From Fimenecus sp045594885 (GTDB taxonomy: Bacteria > Bacillota > Clostridia > Oscillospirales > Acutalibacteraceae), in contig JAZNZJ010000026.1 in NCBI GenBank assembly GCA_045594885.1, forward strand, positions 32,816 to 96,815: 64,000 nucleotides of DNA, read 5' to 3'. Every line of letters begins with the position of its first letter. The stretch's first letter is position 1. Positions 1 through 7,617 of this stretch are shown here, in pieces. Under the pieces are notes generated by a model. That model was not told the origin of the DNA. It did not search any database and saw nothing but the letters and a program-made list of their open reading frames with translations. A program made the position numbers and the translations under genes.

Positions 1-644
1 CCCGTTTCATCACCGGCAAACTGTGCTGTAAAAGCCTTTTTTGAAGATGGTGCAATCATTTTCGCATCAAGAGTCCAATACTCTTCGGGGTTAAATGCAC
101 GAATTTCATTTTCACGGTCAACAACAAGGCGTACTGCAACTGACTGAACACGTCCCGCTGAAAGACCACGACGGATTTTCTGTGAAATGAATGGACTAAG
201 TGTATAACCCACAAGTCTGTCAAGAATTCGACGTGCCTGTTGTGCATTTACCAAATCCAAATCAATCTTCTCGGGGTGTTCAATTCCCTTGGTAACACTT
301 GATTTATTGATTTCGTTGAATTTCACACGATTGCATTGGTTTAAATCAAGGTCAAGAAGAGTTGCAAGATGCCATGAAATAGCTTCTCCCTCACGGTCGG
401 GGTCGGCTGCGAGAATAACTGCTTCTGATTTATCTGCAAGTTCTTTGAGTTCTTTTACAAGCTTTTCTTTACCTTTGATAACCGCATATTTAGGTGCAAA
501 GTCATTTTTTACGTCAACACTTAATTTTGCGGCAGGTAAATCACGCACGTGTCCCTTTGAAGAAACTACGTTGTAACCTTTCCCCAAATATTTTTGTATG
601 CTTTTTGCTTTTGATGGAGACTCAACAATTACAAGCTTTGACAT
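1..644 (-). CDS. topA: DNA topoisomerase I, N-terminal part (cut by window edge)
   Basis: Type IA topoisomerase that relaxes negatively supercoiled DNA through a covalent tyrosine intermediate. About 214 N-terminal residues are visible; the rest lies beyond base 1. The start reads MSKLVIVESPSKAKSI, the classic Toprim opening with the invariant Glu, and the Toprim DxDxE motif appears as AADPDREGEAISWHL near residue 80. The segment RRILDRLVGYTLSP is typical of domain IV. ATG at 644 follows an AGGA element. The catalytic Tyr is outside the window. dprA lies just upstream in the same direction, a frequent Firmicutes pairing. Confidence 0.96.
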   Translation of the reverse strand, partial: MSKLVIVESPSKAKSIQKYLGKGYNVVSSKGHVRDLPAAKLSVDVKNDFAPKYAVIKGKEKLVKELKELADKSEAVILAADPDREGEAISWHLATLLDLDLNQCNRVKFNEINKSSVTKGIEHPEKIDLDLVNAQQARRILDRLVGYTLSPFISQKIRRGLSAGRVQSVAVRLVVDRENEIRAFNPEEYWTLDAKMIAPSSKKAFTAQFAGDET

Positions 645-667
645 ATATCATCATCCTATTTTTAATC

Positions 668-1882
668 TTAATTTATTTTATATCGTCTGCCGCTCAATTG
701 AACAATCAGACCGTAAATTTCTAATTCAGTAAGTGCAGAAAGAGCCTTTTCTGCAGACAAATCACACGCATTTATGATTTCATCAACGTGAACGGGTTCG
801 GCATTTATAAATGCATAAACCTTACGTGCGTTTTCAGTGAGATATTCAGGTGCGTCTTTTTTAACTGCAACCGTTTCACTCTTTATTACTTTTGTGCTTT
901 CCTGCGGTGTTGATTTTTCTTCATTATAATCCGCACTGTTAAGATAGCCTTGGGCACGTCTTATAATTTCATCATCGGGAAAACGATTTTCAATATTCAG
1001 TTTATCAAAAAACCTATAACAATATTCCTCTAAAACATCATTGGGCGAGAACACTGCCTTCGCACCATTACGAATAAGGTTATTTGTTCCCAAAAATGAA
1101 GAACTAACCAAATCGCCGGGCACTGCAAAAACATCTCTACCCTGTTCAGAAGCAAGACGGGCAGTAATTAAAGAACCGCTTCTCTCACCGGCTTCAACCA
1201 CCACCGTGCCGAGAGTCATTCCCGAAATAATTCTGTTTCTTAAAGGAAATGTAATTCGACTTGCAGGTGTGAATGGCGGGAATTCCGTTATTACTGCACC
1301 ATTCTCGGTTATTCTCTTTCTCAATGGCTCATTATCCATAAGATATTTTGTTCCCAGACCGCAACCGAGTACACATACGGTTTTGCCATTTTCATCAAGT
1401 GCGCCCATATGAGCCGCACTATCAATGCCAAGTGCACCACCTGAAACAACAGAAAAGCCTATACTTGACATTGCCGCCGCTAAAGCTCTTGCTACGGCTC
1501 TGCCGTAATCAGATGCTTTTCTTGCACCAACAATTGACACTGATAAATCACTGTTGAGCATTTTTTCATCGCCACAAACATAAAGTGCCAAGGGCAAATC
1601 TTGAAGAGTCAACAGATTTTTAGGATAATTCTTGTTTGATGGTGTAATTATTTTCCAACCATTTTCTTTTGAAACTCTTAAAATCTCCTCCGCTTTTTCG
1701 ATGGGGAAGCTTTTAAGCTTTTCAACCTGTTTTTTGGTCAGAATATTGAGTGAAAAAATCTCATTGAAATTTGTGCCGTATATCTCGTAAGGATTCCACT
1801 CAAAATATGTTACAAGGTCAAGACAGTTAGCCCCCGCACCCAAGGCACAAGAGAGCCATACCCAATACAAATCGTAATTCAT
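668..1882 (-). CDS. dprA: DNA processing protein DprA
   Basis: RecA loader for incoming single-stranded DNA in natural transformation and recombination. The Rossmann-like DprA core carries VGARKASDYG, SGGALGIDSAAH, GCGLGTKYL, ITEFPP, FPLRNRIISG and EAGERSGSLITA, all diagnostic. The last 60 residues form the DprA winged-helix domain (VHVDEIINACDLSAEKALSA). The start is placed at the internal Met (MNYDLYW), whose ATG overlaps the TGA of the upstream methyltransferase gene in an ATGA junction, which suggests translational coupling. A longer in-frame start at 1897 has no ribosome-binding site. Length is normal. No other competence genes are visible nearby. Confidence 0.95.
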   Translation of the reverse strand: MNYDLYWVWLSCALGAGANCLDLVTYFEWNPYEIYGTNFNEIFSLNILTKKQVEKLKSFPIEKAEEILRVSKENGWKIITPSNKNYPKNLLTLQDLPLALYVCGDEKMLNSDLSVSIVGARKASDYGRAVARALAAAMSSIGFSVVSGGALGIDSAAHMGALDENGKTVCVLGCGLGTKYLMDNEPLRKRITENGAVITEFPPFTPASRITFPLRNRIISGMTLGTVVVEAGERSGSLITARLASEQGRDVFAVPGDLVSSSFLGTNNLIRNGAKAVFSPNDVLEEYCYRFFDKLNIENRFPDDEIIRRAQGYLNSADYNEEKSTPQESTKVIKSETVAVKKDAPEYLTENARKVYAFINAEPVHVDEIINACDLSAEKALSALTELEIYGLIVQLSGRRYKIN

Positions 1883-2661
1883 TTCACCAATTCCCACATA
1901 ACTATTGAAGCCGCTGCCGCCGCATTTAACGATTCTGCTCGTCCCGCCATTTTAGCGGTAATGGGCTGACTGCATTTCTCAATAATTTCTTTTCTGACAC
2001 CGTTTCCCTCGTTGCCGATTACACACAACGCACCCGCTGAAAAATCAACTTCAGTAATGCTTGTTGCATTTCTGTCGGGTACAGTTGCGTAAGTTTTAAT
2101 TCCCATTTTTTCGCAGATTTCAATTTCTTTTTCAAGGCTTTCGCAAAGTTTCACGGGCAAACGCAAAAGTGAGCCCATTGATGCCCTTGAAGCCTTAGGA
2201 TTATAAATATCGCAACCGCCGTAAATAACAATACCATCAATGCCTAAAGCCTCAGCAGTACGTGAAATTGCACCTAAATTGTCAGGGTTTTGAATTGTGT
2301 CAAGGGCAATATATCTCTTACCCTTTTCATATTCAAAATACTTTTCGTGCATTTTTACAGTGCACACGACACCTTGTGGAGTTACCGTATCGCTTATGCT
2401 TTTAAGCACATCTGCACTGACCGTATAGAAATCTTTACAATTTCTACGCAGCTCAGTTATTTCGTCGCAGTATTTTTCAAGGCAATTTTCGGTGCAAAAA
2501 ACTGATTTTATTTCGCACCCGCTTCGTACTGCATCAAGGCACAAACGGACACCCTCAAGCACAAAAAAGCCTTGAACTTTTCTTTCTTTTGATGAAGTCA
2601 AAAGTGCCTTTACATCTTTAATTTTCGGGTTATTTTTAGCGGTAATTACAAAATCTGACAT
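1879..2661 (-). CDS. SpoU/TrmH-family RNA 2'-O-methyltransferase
   Basis: SAM-dependent SPOUT methyltransferase that probably methylates a ribose in 23S rRNA or tRNA. The N-terminal substrate-binding domain contains the usual GFFVLEGVRLCLDAV. The trefoil-knot catalytic domain shows the three SpoU motifs: NPDNLGAISRTAEALG, VIGNEGNGVRKEI and ESLNAAAAASIVMWE. An open frame extends 14 codons further up, but that part lies in the rplT terminator hairpin, so Met at 2661 (MSDFVITAKNNPKI) is preferred. The exact modified base cannot be read from the sequence. Overlaps dprA by 4 bases. Confidence 0.9.
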   Translation of the reverse strand: MSDFVITAKNNPKIKDVKALLTSSKERKVQGFFVLEGVRLCLDAVRSGCEIKSVFCTENCLEKYCDEITELRRNCKDFYTVSADVLKSISDTVTPQGVVCTVKMHEKYFEYEKGKRYIALDTIQNPDNLGAISRTAEALGIDGIVIYGGCDIYNPKASRASMGSLLRLPVKLCESLEKEIEICEKMGIKTYATVPDRNATSITEVDFSAGALCVIGNEGNGVRKEIIEKCSQPITAKMAGRAESLNAAAAASIVMWELVK

Positions 2662-2675
2662 AATTTTAAAAACGG

Positions 2676-2711
2676 AAAAACCACGCGCGAGGAGTTTCCT
2701 CATGCGTGGTT
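2676..2711 (-). terminator. Intrinsic terminator after rplT
   Basis: On the minus strand AACCACGC pairs with GCGTGGTT around an inner GAGGA/TCCTC stem and is followed by five T. It lies 6 bases past the rplT stop and just before the methyltransferase start. Confidence 0.85.
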
Positions 2712-2716
2712 AATAA

Positions 2717-3073
2717 TTATTTGAGAGCTTCTTTTGCTTTTTCTGTAAGAGCTGTGAATGCTTCTGCATCTGCAATAGCGATTTCTGAAAGCATCTTTCT
2801 GTTAAGGTCAATACCAGCCTTTTTAAGACCGTTGATGAATGTTGAATAATTCATACCGTTTGCCTTACAAGCAGCTGAAATTCTTGTAATCCAGAGTTTT
2901 CTGAAATCTCTCTTCTTCTGCTTTCTACCGATGTAAGCATAGTTACCACTCTTCATAACAGCCTGCTTAGCAGTTCTGAAAAGTTTGCTCTTTGAACCAT
3001 AGTAACCCTTAGCGAGTTTTAATACTTTATTTCTTCTTTTGCGAGTCATCATCGCACCTTTAACACGTGCCAT
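2717..3073 (-). CDS. rplT: 50S ribosomal protein L20
   Basis: Early-assembly 23S rRNA-binding protein and, in bacteria, the autogenous repressor of the infC-rpmI-rplT operon. The 118 residues match the family throughout: MARVKGAMMTRKRRNK at the basic N-terminus, then SGNYAYIGRKQKKRDFRKLW and RISAACKANGMNYS. The ATG follows an AGGTAAAGAGAA ribosome-binding site. It is the last gene of the operon and is followed directly by an intrinsic terminator. Confidence 0.98.
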   Translation of the reverse strand: MARVKGAMMTRKRRNKVLKLAKGYYGSKSKLFRTAKQAVMKSGNYAYIGRKQKKRDFRKLWITRISAACKANGMNYSTFINGLKKAGIDLNRKMLSEIAIADAEAFTALTEKAKEALK

Positions 3074-3156
3074 TTCTCTTTACCTCCGATTGAATAGATA
3101 CGTTTAATTTGCGTTTTTCACACTTTCGATTATTGTGAAACAACAAGGTTCTGGGG

Positions 3157-3189
3157 AACCCATAGAAATCTTCGATTTCGTTATGGGTC
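3157..3189 (-). promoter_or_regulatory. Stem-loop in the rpmI-rplT spacer
   Basis: In the 122-base spacer, ACCCATA pairs with TATGGGT and an inner GAAATC pairs with GATTTC around a 3-base loop. It has no U-tract, so it is not a terminator. An RNA structure just upstream of rplT could be an L20-binding or mRNA-stability element; this is inference. Confidence 0.45.
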
Positions 3190-3195
3190 AGGTTC

Positions 3196-3393
3196 TTATT
3201 TATAAGGAATAAGACGTTTAATCTGTGCTGTATTTGTCTTATCAGCAACAGCGTTCTTGCGAAGTCCTCTTTTTCTCTTTGTGCTCTTCTTTGTTAAGAT
3301 ATGAGACTTGTTAGCGTGTGCTCTGATTGGTTTGCCGTTCTTTGAAAGCTTAAATCTTTTTTTAGCTCCGCTATGTGTTTTAATCTTTGGCAT
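3196..3393 (-). CDS. rpmI: 50S ribosomal protein L35
   Basis: Small basic large-subunit protein of 65 residues. MPKIKTHSGAKKRFKLSKNG at the start and HILTKKSTKRKRGLRK further on are family hallmarks. The ATG follows TAGGAGGATATTATT, a strong ribosome-binding site. It sits between infC and rplT in the standard operon order, 30 bases after infC. Confidence 0.98.
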   Translation of the reverse strand: MPKIKTHSGAKKRFKLSKNGKPIRAHANKSHILTKKSTKRKRGLRKNAVADKTNTAQIKRLIPYK

Positions 3394-3423
3394 AATAATA
3401 TCCTCCTAATATAAAATCCTAAT

Positions 3424-3942
3424 TTATTTCGCCGACTTGGGAGACATAAACATAAGCATTTGTCTGCCCTCAAGTTTTGCAGGCTTATCAACTGTTCCCA
3501 TTTCAGAAACTGCATCAGCAAAACGTTCCATAATTCCGTTACCAAGATGTGCGTGAGCCATTTCACGACCTCTGAAACGAATTGAAACCTTTACTTTGTT
3601 ACCTGATTTGAGGAACTTGATTGCGTGATTTACCTTTGTATCAAAGTCATGGGTATCAATGTTTACAGAAAGTCTGATTTCTTTTGTTTCAATAACCTTC
3701 TGATTTTTCTTTGCTTCTTTCTCTTTCTTTGCCTTGTCAAATCGGTACTTACCGTAGTCCATAATCTTACATACGGGTGGTTGTGCGTTTGGGGCAATTT
3801 TTACAAGGTCAAGGCTACGTTTTTCAGCCTCTTTAAGAGCATCTTTAGCAGACATAATGCCAAGCTGCTCACCGCTATCAGTAATAACTCTGATTTCCTT
3901 GTCACGAATTTCTTCATTGATTTGCAATTCTTTGGTACTGAT
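3424..3942 (-). CDS. infC: Translation initiation factor IF-3, predicted ATC start
   Basis: IF-3 binds the 30S subunit, prevents premature 50S joining and rejects poor start codons. The N-domain (LQINEEIRDKEIRVI, LGIMSAKDAL), linker lysines and C-domain (IRLSVNIDTHDFDTKVNHA, VKVSIRFRGREMAH) are all present. There is no ATG at the right place. A TTG at 3927 lies 22 bases from the only good ribosome-binding site (GAGGTG), whereas an in-frame ATC at 3942 lies 7 bases from it and gives the usual extra residues ISTKE. AUU, AUC or AUA starts in infC are a known autoregulatory device, so 3942 is chosen. The product is 172 residues. Confidence 0.95.
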   Translation of the reverse strand: MSTKELQINEEIRDKEIRVITDSGEQLGIMSAKDALKEAEKRSLDLVKIAPNAQPPVCKIMDYGKYRFDKAKKEKEAKKNQKVIETKEIRLSVNIDTHDFDTKVNHAIKFLKSGNKVKVSIRFRGREMAHAHLGNGIMERFADAVSEMGTVDKPAKLEGRQMLMFMSPKSAK

Positions 3943-3944
3943 AA

Positions 3945-4086
3945 ATAAACACCTCTTTAGCGAAATTTAAAAATGCGGACAGAAATTCTGCCCGCACCAT
4001 TACAAATCAAACTTAAAAGTTAAGTATTGACCAGCCAACTTAAAGTCGGTCAGGTGAGAACAAAAATCTGTTCTGCTTTATTTTGC
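3945..4086 (-). ncRNA. L20-type 5' leader of infC-rpmI-rplT
   Basis: About 140 transcribed bases lie between a consensus promoter and infC. They contain a stem (minus strand TGACC...GGTCA at 4028-4052) followed by an intrinsic terminator. Firmicutes infC operons carry an L20-responsive leader of this layout, in which excess L20 favours termination. The match is by architecture and position; I could not run a covariance model. Confidence 0.7.
3968..3996 (-). terminator. Attenuator terminator upstream of infC
   Basis: Minus strand TGCGGGCAGA pairs with TCTGTCCGCA (one G-U pair) around a 3-base loop, followed by five T. It sits about 25 bases before the infC start, so it must act as an attenuator rather than end another gene. 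Confidence 0.85.
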
Positions 4087-4092
4087 TCTGTT

Positions 4093-4120
4093 ATTATAAC
4101 ACATTTTATTCGTTTGTCAA
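4093..4120 (-). promoter_or_regulatory. Promoter of the infC operon
   Basis: Perfect TTGACA (4115-4120) and TATAAT (4093-4098) with a 16-base spacer, reading towards infC. Confidence 0.85.
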
Positions 4121-4172
4121 CAATAAATTTAAAAATTTAATGTAAACCGTTCAAAATGATACTAAAACTTTC

Positions 4173-6224
4173 TTATTCTTCTCTGCGTTTAATTATAATT
4201 CCTGCGCCTGTTACCCCTGCACCGATAAGGGCTATTGCGGCAACTATGGGCACAATTGATGTATTCATACTGCTTGTATCAGGGTTTTCATTCTTTACAT
4301 TCTCTTTTTTCTCTTCGTCTGTTGTGTTTTCATTTTTTGATGACGTAGTTTCGTCCCCGTTTCCTACTGTTGTGCTTTCGTCCAAAGTAGGCTCTTCAAC
4401 TCTTTCCGTTGTAGTTTCTTCGTCATCATCAGGTGTTCTAAACTCATCAATCAAATAGTCAAATTTTTCTGCTTGAGCATCAGTAAGAGGAGTAAAGTTG
4501 ATTACCTTATCAACATAGGTATATTGGGTATTCATAATTGAATATCTTATATTCACCGCAAACGGAGTTTCTGCACTATCAAAATCATTGTTTTTTGCTT
4601 TGATTGTGGCAGTCTTACCCTGCACGACGGACATTCCACGGTCAAACTCAAAATCTATATCAGCACCCACTGCCTCGATTGACCAAATTTGAATATTTGA
4701 TTCACCTGAAAGGTTTGTGATTTCAAGTGCAGTATCATTTGTTGAGTGATAGCCCGTGCTTGTGTTGTCAAAACGTGCATAAAGCACTTCACCGGGATTC
4801 TGTGACAAATTGAATTGCGGATATTCCTTGCTTGAAAATACATTTTTAATATCGCCCCACAAGAAATCGTGCACAAGATTCTTTGTGTATGGGTCATGCA
4901 TAATCATACCGTGACCTTGACCACGTACATACCATGTGCTGTCAGGCATAAAGCCCGTCGACGCATCTATGTCAAAATCGGGCGAAATGTGGTAGTGTGT
5001 CGGGTTAGCACAAACCGTACCCGCTTTTGTATAACCCTCGGGGAAAGTTTCACCTAAAGGCATACAGGTTGAACCCGATGAGAGATATGTATCAATCAAA
5101 ATATCCGAATTATATTTACCATTTACCGAATCATAGCCGTTACCGACAACATAGCCGATTCTCATACCGCTAACCTTGAGGTCAGAAAGCTTATTTGCAA
5201 GGTTTAAACCACCGTTTGATATATCATTGTGGTACTTTACTGTATCCTCATAAAGAGCACCGTTGTCTTGTGCGTTAAGACCTACATACTCAAGCGCATC
5301 TTCAAAATAATTATGAGGAACGAAGTCCCAGAGTGACGGAATAAGCACAATTCCCTCAAGCAAATCAGTATTCACAAGCGCACTGTTTACAACCTCAACG
5401 AGAAATTCGTCAAGAGTAAGGAGTTGAACAAGCCATTCCCAGTCTTTTTCATATTCAAAGCCGTGCTCTATGAATTTAATAACATCTTCGAGGTTTGCAT
5501 CTACATATTCACCAGTGAAAAATGAGCCTACTGCAGATGTACCGAGAGTTGCAGGGTCACCGAACATTGCACGTCTTACATCACCCTTATGACCATAGTA
5601 ATAAAGGTAACTTGTGCCGTACTGACCACCATGGCTTAAACCATAAAGGTCAACCTGTTGCGCACCTGTGATTGCCTTAACTTCTTGAATATATGCATCA
5701 AGGTCTGCCGCAGAATTCACCTGACTCTGTCGCCAGTCCTGAGTAAATCCGAAAACATTCTCTGCTCCCACTTCTGCAATTGCCATTTCAGCAACTACTG
5801 CCTCGGGAATATACTCCTCCATACCGTTTTCAATAAGGGTTGATGCACGTGTAGCCGCAGCACCGCTTGGGTATGGCACAAGATTATTCTTTGATGTGCC
5901 GTCGGGGTACATTTCAAGAGGTGCAAAATAGTCTTGCAGCACGTCAACAATTGCGTCCCCAAGTTGATTTTGATTAAGAGTAACATCAGCAAATAATCCC
6001 AAAATTTTATTGCCTATATCATCAAAATTCAAAGGCCAAGCAAGTTGAACTTCGCCGTCAACAAAAATAGGGTCACCATTTTCGTCAGCATATGCAAGAC
6101 TTGGTCCTGAATAACCTTGAAGAATAACAATGGGTACTTTTTCTTCTTCCTGTGCCACAACACCAATTGACATTACAGAAAAAAGCATAAGTGCCGAAAG
6201 CATTATTGCCAATACCTTTTTCAT
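4173..6224 (-). CDS. Secreted alpha/beta hydrolase (lipase/acyltransferase-like), C-terminally anchored
   Basis: Likely an extracellular esterase or lipase. The start at 6224 has an AAGGGGA ribosome-binding site and opens a signal peptide (KKVLAIMLSALMLFSVM). A nucleophile elbow, YGLSHGGQYG, follows QQVDL near residue 200, as in LCAT-like lipases; the segment GQGHGMIMHDPYTKNLVHD near residue 455 could supply the catalytic His. The C-terminal third is a beta-rich region, then a Thr/Glu-rich stalk, NPDTS, a hydrophobic helix and KRREE. That tail resembles a sortase signal with a non-canonical motif, or simply a membrane anchor. Its substrate is unknown. It has its own promoter at 6266-6294. Confidence 0.75.
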   Translation of the reverse strand: MKKVLAIMLSALMLFSVMSIGVVAQEEEKVPIVILQGYSGPSLAYADENGDPIFVDGEVQLAWPLNFDDIGNKILGLFADVTLNQNQLGDAIVDVLQDYFAPLEMYPDGTSKNNLVPYPSGAAATRASTLIENGMEEYIPEAVVAEMAIAEVGAENVFGFTQDWRQSQVNSAADLDAYIQEVKAITGAQQVDLYGLSHGGQYGTSYLYYYGHKGDVRRAMFGDPATLGTSAVGSFFTGEYVDANLEDVIKFIEHGFEYEKDWEWLVQLLTLDEFLVEVVNSALVNTDLLEGIVLIPSLWDFVPHNYFEDALEYVGLNAQDNGALYEDTVKYHNDISNGGLNLANKLSDLKVSGMRIGYVVGNGYDSVNGKYNSDILIDTYLSSGSTCMPLGETFPEGYTKAGTVCANPTHYHISPDFDIDASTGFMPDSTWYVRGQGHGMIMHDPYTKNLVHDFLWGDIKNVFSSKEYPQFNLSQNPGEVLYARFDNTSTGYHSTNDTALEITNLSGESNIQIWSIEAVGADIDFEFDRGMSVVQGKTATIKAKNNDFDSAETPFAVNIRYSIMNTQYTYVDKVINFTPLTDAQAEKFDYLIDEFRTPDDDEETTTERVEEPTLDESTTVGNGDETTSSKNENTTDEEKKENVKNENPDTSSMNTSIVPIVAAIALIGAGVTGAGIIIKRREE

Positions 6225-6265
6225 AACAATTCCCCTTTTCAAATATATAAAATATAACCACATTT

Positions 6266-6294
6266 ATTTTACACCTCTAAAAAAGAAAAATCAA
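6266..6294 (-). promoter_or_regulatory. Promoter of the secreted hydrolase gene
   Basis: TTGATT (6289-6294) and TAAAAT (6266-6271) with a 17-base spacer, directed at the gene starting at 6224. Confidence 0.6.
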
Positions 6295-6300
6295 TAAAAT

Positions 6301-6325
6301 AGCGGTACTCAAAACGAGTACCGCT
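6301..6325 (-). terminator. Terminator after the lipoprotein gene
   Basis: Perfect 10-bp stem AGCGGTACTC/GAGTACCGCT with a 5-base loop. On the minus strand it is followed by ATTTTATTGATTTTT. Confidence 0.75.
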
Positions 6326-6362
6326 GTAAAAATATTCACTTCAAATTTGTGAAAAATCACAA

Positions 6363-7586
6363 TTATTCAGCCTTATCCTCTAAATTCCAACCGAAGTTGT
6401 ATGTAAGTGAAGATGTGCAGGGGAATTCAACAACAACTGTGCCATATTTTGCAAGAGCACCCGCAAATGTAACGTTTGCGGTAATAACCATATTCTTTTC
6501 GTATGTTGCATATGTCATCTGGTCATTAACTGCATTAAAGCCTGCAGAAATTTTACAAGGATTAAAAGCGATTTCAAATGAATTTACCTTGAGATAGTTT
6601 TCTGCAACCTTGAACTGCTCTAAAATTCCGTCTTTTTCACGAACTGTAAATGCTTTTTTAACACTTGCTTCTTCGGGATTTACCGCAATATTAATTGTTC
6701 TGTAAATTTCTGACGGAACAAAAATGTATTCGCCCTCAAGCTCACCCTCTGTATATTCGGCATTGTTACCATCTTCGTCAAGGTCGTGAACATAGGTATA
6801 AGTGAGTGAGGTGTAAACAGGCGGTGTTACAATACCTGTTTTTTGGTTTGTGTCTGTATAGAGGTCTGCAAGTGTGAGCGTACTTGCAGTTTTTTCGCCA
6901 AGAGGATAAATGATATTTGTTTTATCTTGAACAAAATCTACATTTTTCATTTCCTCTTCTAACTCTACAAGGCTATAGTTCATAAGGAATGCACCTATGT
7001 TCTGTAAAGCCATATCAGAATAAAGACGGAATGCTGCACGAAGTTCAGGCTGATTATCAAGAAGATTTCCTTCTGTATCTTTGAAGAATACTGTAACCTT
7101 GCTATAATCTACAGAACCGTCTTCGTTAGTGCCTTCGCTACCGCCGTGGTTAATCCAGAAATTCTCGTTATAATAAACATAAGCATTTTCATTTGATTTA
7201 GCATCATTGATGCTATTATTGAAATAATCAAGAATCGCCTGTTGGTTTGATGTAAAAGCAGCCATTTCTTCATCAGAAATAAGTGCAATTATATTTGCAA
7301 AATAATCTTTATCGCCGAATTTTGAAACAAGTTCATAATAAGAAAGTTGAACTGTACGACTGTCAAGTTTTTTATTTGTGTTTTCAAAAAGAGTCGCAAG
7401 CTGGTCGCCGGGAAGCACATTTTTAAGGTCACCGTAAGTAAATGTAAAGTTTACATCTTTAAGGTCTGTTTTCACTGCAACGGCTTCAGGCTTTTCAACA
7501 TCAGAAACTCCACAACCTGCAAAAGTTGACACCATCATAACCGCAACAAGAATGATGCCCACAATTTTCATAACATTCTTTTTCAT
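6363..7586 (-). CDS. Putative lipoprotein of unknown function
   Basis: I do not recognise the family. A type II signal peptide with lipobox STFAGC ends at Cys25, so the protein should be lipid-anchored on the outer face of the membrane. The remaining 380 residues are acidic and Tyr-rich with no transmembrane segment or catalytic motif that I can see. Many alternating hydrophobic stretches (TLTLADLYT, TYTYVHDLDEDGN) suggest a beta-rich fold. AAAGGGGAAAAGATAA precedes the ATG. The gene lies 31 bases after the M28 peptidase gene and is probably co-transcribed with it. Confidence 0.75.
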   Translation of the reverse strand: MKKNVMKIVGIILVAVMMVSTFAGCGVSDVEKPEAVAVKTDLKDVNFTFTYGDLKNVLPGDQLATLFENTNKKLDSRTVQLSYYELVSKFGDKDYFANIIALISDEEMAAFTSNQQAILDYFNNSINDAKSNENAYVYYNENFWINHGGSEGTNEDGSVDYSKVTVFFKDTEGNLLDNQPELRAAFRLYSDMALQNIGAFLMNYSLVELEEEMKNVDFVQDKTNIIYPLGEKTASTLTLADLYTDTNQKTGIVTPPVYTSLTYTYVHDLDEDGNNAEYTEGELEGEYIFVPSEIYRTINIAVNPEEASVKKAFTVREKDGILEQFKVAENYLKVNSFEIAFNPCKISAGFNAVNDQMTYATYEKNMVITANVTFAGALAKYGTVVVEFPCTSSLTYNFGWNLEDKAE

Positions 7587-7617
7587 TTATCTTTTCCCCT
7601 TTCGGTGAATTACTGTA

